The notes under the pieces are model-generated. The model saw nothing but the letters and a program-made list of their open reading frames with translations, searched no databases and was not told the origin of the DNA. From contig JAYUQC010000113.1 in NCBI GenBank assembly GCA_043759735.1, positions 1 through 64,000 of the forward strand: a stretch of DNA of 64,000 nt, in the 5' to 3' direction. How positions within the stretch are numbered: position 1 is the stretch's first letter; every line of letters begins with the position of its first letter. Below, piece by piece: positions 10,614-20,669 of this stretch. Both the position numbers and the translations under genes were made by a program. This DNA is from CAISIP01 sp043759735. Lineage in GTDB: Bacteria; Pseudomonadota; Gammaproteobacteria; Burkholderiales; Burkholderiaceae_C.

Positions 10614-11921
10614 GTGGTGATTTGTCTTTTCCATGCTCGCGCGGCTGGTTTTGCAGTCTCGATCATAGGGGGTCTGGCGGCGTATCCGGCGTCTTCAACC
10701 GAGATTTCGCTGTCTGGCTTCGGCACCGTAGGGTATGCGGGTTCGGATCGAGAATTTGTTTACGATAGATTTATTGACGATCGAGGTACGTTACGGCGTG
10801 ACTCGGTCATTGGTTTGCAGGCTGATGCTCAGTTTGGAAGTGGTGTCGGTGCAACCGTCCAGCTAAGGGCCTCGCCATCTAGCACGGACGACAAGCGGTA
10901 TCGAGCGTCCGTCGCATGGGCGTTTGTTTCATACAGGCCCACCAACGACTGGCTGATTCGGGCCGGTCGTCAGCGAATGCCACTTTACTTATACTCTGCG
11001 AACTTCGACGTTGGAGCCACATATGATTTTGCTCGTCTGCCAACGGAGATGTACTCAATATCGCCGAACAACGAAATTGATGGATTATCCGTCACAAAAA
11101 GCTGGACACATGAAGTTGGCGAGACGACGCTAGATGCGTTTTGGGGAAAAACAAACGCGGATGTTCGCCTCTGGGCGCGTGACAACATCCCGCCGCTGCA
11201 AAACCAAGGAGCATTTTTTCGAAGACTATCGGTTGAGGGCGGCGGCCTAGTGCTTTCGCATAGACGTTATGACGACATTTACCGGTTAGCCTATGGCTCC
11301 GTAATGGTAAGACGACGAGGCGGCGAACCGATTCCGACTACCTTCCCGTTCGTTGGCACTCCGTTTCCGGGGGTTGGTTATTTCCAGGTTGACAACGCAT
11401 TGCCGGGCCCCGGAATTCCGAACGTCAACCTCATTAGAGTTACTTCCGTTATCGTTGGTGCAGATGTTGATATATCGTCTGGCTATCGAGTTGTCGGGGA
11501 GTTTGCGCATACGCTAGTGCCGCAAACCGACCTTTCGACTCAGTCTGTCCGAGGTTACGCGTCATTGCTTAAGCGCGTGGACCGCTGGACGCCGTACATT
11601 ACCTATGCTTTCTTGCGGTCGCATTCCCGCCCGCTGGACCTATTCGAGAAAGTCAACAATAGTTCTGTGCCAGCGGTTGTGCCTGGAGCAAGTCTGATAA
11701 ATGCCTCCCAGCGCATTGGGGCGGATCAGATCCTGGCGTTTGATCAGCGTTCCCTTTCGATCGGGACCTCGTATGCCTTGTCGGCAAAAAGCAAAATCAA
11801 AGCTGAGTTGATGCGCGTTCGGATTGGCAAGGTGTCAAGTCTGGTCGATGCACCATCTGGTGGCAATATTCGCAATCAAAGCGTTAATGTGATCTCACTC
11901 TCCTACAGCGTTGTATTCTGA
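10614..11921 (+). CDS. Porin-like outer-membrane beta-barrel protein
   Basis: About 435 residues from GTG 10614. The start is uncertain: GTG 10617 is equally possible, and the frame is open back to GTG 10521. The first 25-30 residues resemble a signal peptide (GFAVSIIGGLAAYPASS). The mature part is rich in alternating polar/aromatic strands (ISLSGFGTVGYAGSD) and ends in aromatic-final strands (VISLSYSVVF), the hallmark of an outer-membrane barrel. It has the look of proteobacterial porins but no specific family was recognised. Twelve bases later comes a short periplasmic binding-like gene, and upstream lies the hybrid kinase; the three probably work together. Codon use is AT-richer than in the surrounding operons, consistent with transfer or relaxed constraint. 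Confidence 0.7.
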   Translation: MVICLFHARAAGFAVSIIGGLAAYPASSTEISLSGFGTVGYAGSDREFVYDRFIDDRGTLRRDSVIGLQADAQFGSGVGATVQLRASPSSTDDKRYRASVAWAFVSYRPTNDWLIRAGRQRMPLYLYSANFDVGATYDFARLPTEMYSISPNNEIDGLSVTKSWTHEVGETTLDAFWGKTNADVRLWARDNIPPLQNQGAFFRRLSVEGGGLVLSHRRYDDIYRLAYGSVMVRRRGGEPIPTTFPFVGTPFPGVGYFQVDNALPGPGIPNVNLIRVTSVIVGADVDISSGYRVVGEFAHTLVPQTDLSTQSVRGYASLLKRVDRWTPYITYAFLRSHSRPLDLFEKVNNSSVPAVVPGASLINASQRIGADQILAFDQRSLSIGTSYALSAKSKIKAELMRVRIGKVSSLVDAPSGGNIRNQSVNVISLSYSVVF

Positions 11922-11932
11922 CGGTTTCGCGA

Positions 11933-12355
11933 ATGGTCAATCTGCGCAAACGAGCCACACTTCTGATGCTAGCGTTGGCCGCAGCATCAGTGGATGTTCG
12001 TGCAGGAGAAGGCGTCGTGGTCATTGGCCACGCCAATGTCAAGCGACTTGACGCGCTGACAGTGGCCAGAATCTATACGGGCAAGGTGATTGAAGTCGAC
12101 GGAGTTCCGGTCACTGCGATTAACGCCAACATAGGTAGCGACGTTCGAGCTCGCTTCCTTCAAGCCTATCTGAATCAAGACGAAGACAAATACACTGCCT
12201 ACTGGACCGTCCGGCGCTACATCGGCAAGGGGGCTTCGCCGCGAGAACTCGCCAAGGGTAGTGACGTCATCCGTTTCGTGACATCAACGCCGGGTGCCAT
12301 TGGCTATATCGAAGAAGCGGACCTTCGTCCGGGTCTGAATGTGCTTTTGCGATAG
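11933..12355 (+). CDS. PstS-like periplasmic phosphate-binding family protein (short)
   Basis: A 140-residue secreted protein with a signal peptide (LLMLALAAASVDVRA) and the core of the PBP-like family: GHANVKRLDALTVARIYTGK, then RFLQAYL..DEDKYTAYW, and TPGAIGYIEEAD near the end. Full PstS proteins are about twice as long, so this is the short single-lobe form. In bacteria such genes often lie beside sensor kinases or barrel proteins rather than ABC permeases, and here no permease is nearby. A role as ligand-binding accessory to the hybrid kinase and the barrel protein is inferred from order only. Confidence 0.8.
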   Translation: MVNLRKRATLLMLALAAASVDVRAGEGVVVIGHANVKRLDALTVARIYTGKVIEVDGVPVTAINANIGSDVRARFLQAYLNQDEDKYTAYWTVRRYIGKGASPRELAKGSDVIRFVTSTPGAIGYIEEADLRPGLNVLLR

Positions 12356-12357
12356 AA

Positions 12358-12754
12358 ACGGCACGTAGACGCGGCGCTGACACTGTGGGCCTGGCTTGGC
12401 CGTAAGTGAGCGGCCCGAGGCTTTTCGCGTGGGCAGGTTTTCGCAATCCGATGTCTGTCGACGCAGCGCGAGTAGCGACACGCTTGAAAGTCCCGGGCGA
12501 AATCGAGGAATGAACCGGTCATCTTTCACATAAAATCAACATGGTCGTCTGTTTCTGGTTGCGGCCACCAAGGCTTGGCCCGATCTTTTCGCAGACACAC
12601 CATTGCTTGTTGAACGGGCCGCGACCAATGCCGTTGCGTTTTTGCACGCACTTGAATTGGCGTGGGAGCTTTGGCCCCGTTTCGGTTACCGTTGTCTAAT
12701 GTATGCTGCACGTCAGGCAGGCGCGAGCGGCAGCTTTACCGGCGCTCGCGCCGC
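12358..12754. other. Intergenic region between the binding-protein gene and topB
   Basis: About 400 bases between two convergent genes. A perfect 9-bp inverted repeat (GCGCGAGCG 12721-12729 with CGCTCGCGC 12743-12751) sits directly after the topB stop on the minus strand and may form a transcription-ending hairpin, though no T-tract follows. Open frames here overlap topB or have poor codon use and no family features. No RNA gene was recognised. Confidence 0.4.
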
Positions 12755-15727
<2,973 letters not shown>

Positions 15728-15751
15728 CTGACTACAATCCACAGTCCTCGC

Positions 15752-15767
15752 GTGCGCACATGCGCAC
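15752..15767. promoter_or_regulatory. Inverted repeat in the topB/SET divergent promoter region
   Basis: GTGCGC-ACAT-GCGCAC is a perfect 6-bp dyad with a 4-base spacer, set in a stretch where GCGCACA-like words recur to about 15800. It lies between the topB start (15727, minus) and the SET start (15829, plus). That is where an operator controlling both genes would be expected. The function is inferred. Confidence 0.35.
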
Positions 15768-15828
15768 ACCCATGCGGGCGCACACCTGCGCGCGCCCATA
15801 CGAGTTCACATTACCAAATTTTTTCGAC

Positions 15829-16308
15829 GTGTCCAAAATCAAGCCTATTGGCGGCGCGCGCCGCATTCAGACCCGCCGATCCGGTGTGCATGGTAAGGGC
15901 GTTTTTGCCGTGCAGCACCTGGCCCAGGGCGAGACCGTCATTGAATACGTGGGGGCCATCATCAGTTGGCCGGAGGCACAGCGGCGTCATCCACACGATC
16001 CGAACGATCCCAACCACACCTTCTATTTCCACATCGACGAGGCTCGGGTCATCGATGCGCTGTACGGGGGCAACTCTTCGCGCTGGATCAACCACTCCTG
16101 CGATCCCAACTGCGAGGCCGACGAAGAGGAGGGCCGGGTGTTCATCAAGGCCTTGCGCAACATCAAGGCCGGCGAAGAACTCAGCTACGACTACGGCCTG
16201 ATCATCGATGAGCGCTACACGCCCAAGCTCAAGGCCGAGTATCCCTGCTGGTGCGGCACACAACGGTGCCGCGGTACCCTGCTGGCGCCCAAGCGGCGCG
16301 GGCGCTGA
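15829..16308 (+). CDS. SET-domain protein lysine methyltransferase
   Basis: A SET-domain SAM-dependent methyltransferase, 159 residues from GTG 15829; an in-frame ATG at 15760 would add 23 residues encoded by the simple repeat stretch and is less likely. Signatures in order: RSGVHGKGVFA (residues 17-27), the pseudoknot motif RWINHSCDPNC (85-95), ELSYDYG (117-123), and a post-SET zinc cluster CWCGTQRCRGTL (140-151). These are the complete catalytic and cofactor elements, so it should be active on lysine side chains. It is divergent from a topoisomerase with a Lys-rich histone-like tail and a SWIB domain, which makes that protein a natural substrate candidate. The substrate assignment is inference. 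Confidence 0.92.
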   Translation: MSKIKPIGGARRIQTRRSGVHGKGVFAVQHLAQGETVIEYVGAIISWPEAQRRHPHDPNDPNHTFYFHIDEARVIDALYGGNSSRWINHSCDPNCEADEEEGRVFIKALRNIKAGEELSYDYGLIIDERYTPKLKAEYPCWCGTQRCRGTLLAPKRRGR

Positions 16309-16339
16309 ATTCAACCGGCGACGCGGTCGTCAACGTAGC

Positions 16340-17182
16340 GTGAGCACAGCCCGTTCTCGCGGCAACCCGACCGCTGTGGCCTGGCCGGTCGAGGCGCTGA
16401 CCCAGGCCCTGGACGCCGTTTCGCCAGGTTGCCTCGTCGAGGTAGCGCCCCGCATGGCGTCGACCAATTCCGAACTGATGCGCCGCGCCCGTACCGGCCA
16501 GATCGCGCCCTTGCTGTTGGTGGCCGAGCAGCAGACTGCGGGTCGGGGTCGGCTCGGAAGGGTCTGGATCAGCGCCACCGCTGCGGGCCCTGGCGCGGCT
16601 GGCGACGCGGCCCAAGGCCTGGCTGCGTTGACGTTCTCCATCGGCCTGCCGTTGGCGCCGCAGGACTGGTCGGGCCTGTCGCTGGCAGTGGGCGTCAGCG
16701 TGGCGCGTGCCTTGCATCGGGATCTGGCCTTGAAATGGCCCAATGACATCTGGCTGCGGGAACGCAAGCTGGCCGGTATTCTGATCGAGACGGCCAGCGT
16801 GGGTGAACAGCGGTATGCCGTGATCGGTGTGGGTATCAACATTGCGCCGCTGGAAGCTGCCGGCCTGTCGAGGGCTCCCGCATGGTTGCAGGAGGTGCTG
16901 CCCGACTGCGATGCCCCTGGCGCGTTGATGCGGGTTGCACCCGCGCTGCTGCAGGCCTTGCGGGTATTCGAGACGCACGGATTTGCCGCGTTTCACGCCG
17001 CGTATGCGCAACTCGACCTGCTGCGCGATCGCCCCGTCCTGCTGAGTGACGGTGTCACCGGCAGCGCGGCCGGCGTGAACGAACGTGGTGCCCTGCTGGT
17101 GCATACTTGTAGCGGTATGAAAATCGTAACCAGTGCTGAAGTCAGCGTGCGGCCGGTGGGCGGGCGCGCCGGCCAGCACTGA
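16340..17182 (+). CDS. birA: Biotin--[acetyl-CoA-carboxylase] ligase, class I without HTH
   Basis: About 280 residues. It attaches biotin to carrier proteins such as the biotin carboxyl carrier of acetyl-CoA carboxylase. The biotin-AMP binding loop GRGRLGRVW, the core KWPNDIWL..RKLAGILIE and GVGINI are present, with a short C-terminal SH3-like domain. There is no N-terminal helix-turn-helix, so unlike E. coli BirA it should not act as a repressor. The frame is open back into the SET gene; GTG 16340 lies 31 bases after that gene's stop and gives the proper start (STNSELMRRA follows about 40 residues in). A SPOR-domain gene follows 15 bases later. Confidence 0.92.
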   Translation: MSTARSRGNPTAVAWPVEALTQALDAVSPGCLVEVAPRMASTNSELMRRARTGQIAPLLLVAEQQTAGRGRLGRVWISATAAGPGAAGDAAQGLAALTFSIGLPLAPQDWSGLSLAVGVSVARALHRDLALKWPNDIWLRERKLAGILIETASVGEQRYAVIGVGINIAPLEAAGLSRAPAWLQEVLPDCDAPGALMRVAPALLQALRVFETHGFAAFHAAYAQLDLLRDRPVLLSDGVTGSAAGVNERGALLVHTCSGMKIVTSAEVSVRPVGGRAGQH

Positions 17183-17197
17183 ATCCGAATCCCGCCG

Positions 17198-17863
17198 GTG
17201 TTGCGCCTGCTGGTTTTTCTGCTGGTGCTGCTCAACGCGGCTTATTTTGCCTGGTCACATGACATGCTGCGTGCCTATGGATTCGGCCCGTTGCGCCAGG
17301 CCGAACCCGAACGCCTGACGCAGCAGATGCGGCCGGAGTTGCTGGTCATCCTGTCTGCCGACGAGGCGCGCCAGATGGAGGCGCAGACCCAGAGGCAGGC
17401 CATCGATGCGGCCGTGACCTGCCTGCAAGCCGGGCTGTTCAACGAAGCCCAGGCGTCGGTGTTGCGCCAAAGTGCGGAGGCGATATTGCCCGCCGCGGCC
17501 TGGTCGCTGAACGAGGTGGTGGTGCCGTCGCGTTGGATCGTCTATATGGGCAAGTACGTCGACGCCCAAACGCTGGCCAGGAAGCGTGCCGAGTTGGTGG
17601 CCTTGCAAGTGCGCGTCGAGTCGCCGGCGAACCCGGCCCTTGTGCCCGGCCTCTCGTTGGGGGGATTCGAATCCCAGGAGCGCGCTGTCGCCGAACTGGC
17701 GGCGCTGGTAAAGCGCGGTGTGCGCACCGCCCAGGTGGTGCAGGAAAAGCCGGAGTCGCGCGCAAACATGTTGCGGATCACGTCCGTGGACGAAGCCCTG
17801 CGCGCCCGGCTCGGCGAGCTCAAGCCCGCGCTGGCAGGCAAGACTCTGCGACCCTGTTTCTGA
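17198..17863 (+). CDS. SPOR-domain membrane protein
   Basis: A 221-residue protein with a GTG start and an N-terminal membrane anchor (LLVFLLVLLNAAYFAW), then a periplasmic region ending in a SPOR-type module (WIVYMGKYVDAQTLARKRAELVALQV...SLGGFESQERAVAEL). SPOR domains bind denuded peptidoglycan glycan strands at the division septum. The protein follows birA closely and probably shares its transcript. Its TGA stop is immediately followed by a tandem pair of the dispersed palindromic repeat described separately. Confidence 0.8.
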   Translation: MLRLLVFLLVLLNAAYFAWSHDMLRAYGFGPLRQAEPERLTQQMRPELLVILSADEARQMEAQTQRQAIDAAVTCLQAGLFNEAQASVLRQSAEAILPAAAWSLNEVVVPSRWIVYMGKYVDAQTLARKRAELVALQVRVESPANPALVPGLSLGGFESQERAVAELAALVKRGVRTAQVVQEKPESRANMLRITSVDEALRARLGELKPALAGKTLRPCF

Positions 17864-17865
17864 TC

Positions 17866-18017
17866 GCCCCCAGCCCTGGCTGCGCCAGGCCCCCCAAGGG
17901 GGTGCAGAAAACTTGGGAGCGGCCCGGCGTTTTCTCAGGATCGCCCCCAGCCCTGGCTTCGCCAGGCCCCCCAAGGGGGTGCAGAAAACTTGGGAGCGGC
18001 CCGGCGTTTTCTCAGGA
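17866..18017 (+). repeat. Dispersed palindromic repeat, tandem pair (locus 1)
   Basis: Two 77-bp units, the second starting at 17943. Each begins CCCCCAGCCCTGGC and ends GGCGTTTTCTCAGGA. Inside are a CCTGGC/GCCAGG hairpin, a CCCCCC/GGGGG hairpin and an AACTTGGGAGCGGCCCGG segment. The pair abuts the TGA of the SPOR gene and separates it from a convergent gene. The same unit recurs at four other places in the window. Confidence 0.95.
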
Positions 18018-18037
18018 GCCGGCCACAGACGGCAGGC

Positions 18038-20284
18038 TCAGTATTGCACCCGCGCAAAGCGGCTCTTTTGCGCCGCAGCGCGTGCCTGCCCCAGCGTGTG
18101 AATGCCCTTGTCCGCCAGCAGCGGCAACAATTTGAGAAACACCTCGGCCGTCACGATGGCGTCGCCCAACGCGGTGTGACGGCCCACCACCGGCACACCC
18201 AGGCGCTGCGCCAGCGCTTCGAGTCCATGCGACTCCTGCTGCGGATGCGCCAGATCGGACAGCAGCAAGGTGTCTAGCACCGGCTGGTCGAACACCACGC
18301 CGCTGCGGGCCTCCTTGAGCTGCAGGAAGCGCATGTCGAACGCGGCGTTGTGCGCCACCAGCACGCTGTCGTGCGCAAAGGCATGAAAAGCGGCCAGCAC
18401 CGCCACGATATCCGGTTGCCCCTGCAGCATCTGCGGCGTGATGCCGTGGATCCGGGTCGAGGCCGCGGGCAAGGTGCGCTTGGGGTCGACCAGCTGCTCG
18501 AATCCTTCGTGGTGCAGCAACTTGCCGTTGATGATGCGGGTCGCCCCGATCTGGATGATCTCATCACCCCCCGATGGGTCCAGGCCGGTGGTTTCGGTGT
18601 CGAAAACGGTGTAGGACAGGCTGTCGAGCCGGCGCTCCTGCAGGTCGCGCGCCCGGTCGGAGATCTTGAACAGGTCGAAGTCGTAGAACATCGGCCGACT
18701 CTCGTGCGATGCACCTGGCAGCGCGGCATGCGCCTCGGGGGCGCTGGCGCCGGCCAGCGGCAGCAGGAACCGGAACCATGCTTCGTGGCGTGCGCGTTCA
18801 CGCTCGAACCAGAACGCGCCTCCATGGCGCTCCACCACGTCGCGCACCGTCAACGGCATGGATTCGCCCCCGATGCGGATCGGATCGAGTTCCCAGGCCA
18901 TCACGGTTTCGGTGCTCATGACGGTCCCGTGCCAGACCAGATCCAGATGCGCGTGCCCTGCGGCGCCCGACAGGCGCAGCGCGACCTGGCGCACGGAGAA
19001 CTCCTGGGCCAGGCGGGCCGCCAGGTAGGCCAGGGCCTGCATCAGCGAGAAGCTGTCCACCCGCAACCAAATGCCCGGGTCGACCTCGTCGGCAGACATG
19101 TGCATGCCGTCCTGGTGCTGGACCCGGCGCACGACGGCGGCGACCAGATCGGAACCCAGCATGTCCTCCATTGGCCAACGGGTCTTCAGGCTACTGGAGG
19201 CGGTTTGCGCCAGCGCCTGGACCCGCTTGCTCATCGCGCTCGACTCCTCCCGCACCACCGCCAGGAAACGCTCACGCATGGCGGCATCGAGGTCTGGGTA
19301 CTCCAGCATCTCAAGGGCGGCCTGCAGGTTAGCCAGTGCGCTGCGGCTGCCCTCGGTCATGGCGTGCAGCAGTTGGTCGCGCAGCGACTGTTGCTCGAAA
19401 TCGTCGGTGAGGTTCTCCAGCAGCAGCACGAATCCGTTCAGGGGCGTCACGCGGTCCGATCGCGTGTCTGCGCCATTTCCATAGCCCAGGTTTGTGCCAT
19501 CGCCGGCATCGTCCAGGACCGCGGCCACTTGCACCCGCAGCAGCTGTCCGGAGCGGGTCGTGGTGATGAACTGGGCCGACGCATTGGTGGCGCCACGCTC
19601 CAACTTGCGTGTGATCGAGTCCAGCGCATGGGCCACCAGCTTGGGGTCGAATACGGTGTAGATGGATCGCCCCAGGCCGATCGCGCCGGCACCGTCGGCC
19701 AGCGCCGGTCGCGCGGCCAGCGCCTGGTATTGCAGCCGGGCGCGGTTGTTGTACAGCAGGATGCGTCCGTCCAGGTTGCACACCACCACGCTTTGTTGCA
19801 ACTCGGCCATCAGTGCGGCCAGCCGGCGGCGTTCCCGGTCGACATCGCGACTGGCTTCGCGCACGAGGCGGTCGATGTCGTCGCGTAACTGGTTGCGCTG
19901 TGCGGCCAGGTCGTTGATGGCCGCGGCCAGCGACCGCGCTTCGGCGCTGCCTGCGCCAACCAGGGCCTCGCGCGTCTGGCCGGCGATGCGGATGCGGGTG
20001 TGCTCTTCCATGCGCGCCAGCAGTTCGACATGGTCATGGAACAGACGTGCCGTCCAACGCGCCAGCAGCACGCTGCCGATCAGCCAGGTCAACACCAGCA
20101 GCGCCAGCAACGATTGCTGCGATGGCGCCAGCATGGCGCGTTGCTCCTGCGACAAGGCAGTCCATACCGTGCTGGCCAGCAATGCCGTCCAGATCCCCAG
20201 CACCAGGCCTGGTACGAGCGTGGCCAGCATGCGCCGCGACTTCAGCGCCATGGGTCTGCGTTCGCCCTTTACCCTTGCGATCAT
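18038..20284 (-). CDS. Membrane PAS/kinase-like sensor with C-terminal DEDDh exonuclease
   Basis: A 748-residue fusion. Two membrane helices lie near residues 22-80 (LVPGLVLGIWTALLAS; LLALLVLTWLIGSVLL), followed by a HAMP-like linker, a PAS-like domain (VVVCNLDGRILLYNNRA) and a degenerate histidine-kinase/ATPase-like region. A DnaQ-type 3'-5' exonuclease occupies about 558-735: D562/E564 in FDTETTG, HNAAFDMRFL for exo II and HTALGDA for exo III. The exonuclease residues are intact. Its ATG overlaps the stop of the response-regulator gene, so it is the third gene of the kinase-regulator operon. Why a membrane sensor carries a nuclease is not obvious; similar proteins are annotated as exonucleases in Burkholderiales, to my knowledge without an assigned role. 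Confidence 0.85.
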   Translation of the reverse strand: MIARVKGERRPMALKSRRMLATLVPGLVLGIWTALLASTVWTALSQEQRAMLAPSQQSLLALLVLTWLIGSVLLARWTARLFHDHVELLARMEEHTRIRIAGQTREALVGAGSAEARSLAAAINDLAAQRNQLRDDIDRLVREASRDVDRERRRLAALMAELQQSVVVCNLDGRILLYNNRARLQYQALAARPALADGAGAIGLGRSIYTVFDPKLVAHALDSITRKLERGATNASAQFITTTRSGQLLRVQVAAVLDDAGDGTNLGYGNGADTRSDRVTPLNGFVLLLENLTDDFEQQSLRDQLLHAMTEGSRSALANLQAALEMLEYPDLDAAMRERFLAVVREESSAMSKRVQALAQTASSSLKTRWPMEDMLGSDLVAAVVRRVQHQDGMHMSADEVDPGIWLRVDSFSLMQALAYLAARLAQEFSVRQVALRLSGAAGHAHLDLVWHGTVMSTETVMAWELDPIRIGGESMPLTVRDVVERHGGAFWFERERARHEAWFRFLLPLAGASAPEAHAALPGASHESRPMFYDFDLFKISDRARDLQERRLDSLSYTVFDTETTGLDPSGGDEIIQIGATRIINGKLLHHEGFEQLVDPKRTLPAASTRIHGITPQMLQGQPDIVAVLAAFHAFAHDSVLVAHNAAFDMRFLQLKEARSGVVFDQPVLDTLLLSDLAHPQQESHGLEALAQRLGVPVVGRHTALGDAIVTAEVFLKLLPLLADKGIHTLGQARAAAQKSRFARVQY

Positions 20285-20658
20285 GGCGCCGATCGGGTCA
20301 GCAGGGCGCGGACCTGGGCCACCAGGTCGCGGGTGGAAAATGGTTTGGTGATGTAGGCGTTGGCGCCAAGCGCCAGACCCTTGGCGACATCGGTTTCGCG
20401 TCCCTTGGCGGTGAGCATGACAATGCGCATCGTGCGGAACTGGTCCCTGGCGCGGACATGCTGGCAGACCTCGAGCCCGGTCTTGCCGGGCATCATCACA
20501 TCCAGCAGCACGATGTCAGGAGGGTTGCGTTCGATCGCCTCGATCGCCTGCAGGCCATCGCGCGCCACGCTGACATCAAAGCCCTCGCGCTGCATCAGGT
20601 ACTCCAGCGAAACCAGGATGTTGGGTTCGTCATCGACGATCAGGATCTTGTGTGCCAT
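20281..20658 (-). CDS. CheY-like single-domain response regulator
   Basis: 125 residues forming one receiver domain: acidic pocket D9/D10 (LIVDDEPN), phospho-acceptor D53 (LLDVMMPG), T83 (MLTAKG) and K105 (ITKPF). There is no output domain, so it signals by protein contact. The start is the ATG at 20658, preceded by GAGGGA. It lies 11 bases after the transporter-kinase gene and overlaps the next gene by ATGA. The natural donor is the upstream kinase and the natural target is the downstream sensor-exonuclease; both links are inferred from the operon. Confidence 0.92.
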   Translation of the reverse strand: MAHKILIVDDEPNILVSLEYLMQREGFDVSVARDGLQAIEAIERNPPDIVLLDVMMPGKTGLEVCQHVRARDQFRTMRIVMLTAKGRETDVAKGLALGANAYITKPFSTRDLVAQVRALLTRSAP

Positions 20659-20669
20659 GGCGATTTCCC

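Noticed and set aside
17655..17685. tRNA T-arm-like GGGGGATTCGAATCCC
   Set aside because: It lies inside the SPOR gene frame, and no acceptor or anticodon arm can be drawn around it.
17866..18017. CRISPR array or IS element at the tandem repeats
   Set aside because: Units are directly abutting without spacers, and there is no transposase or cas gene nearby.
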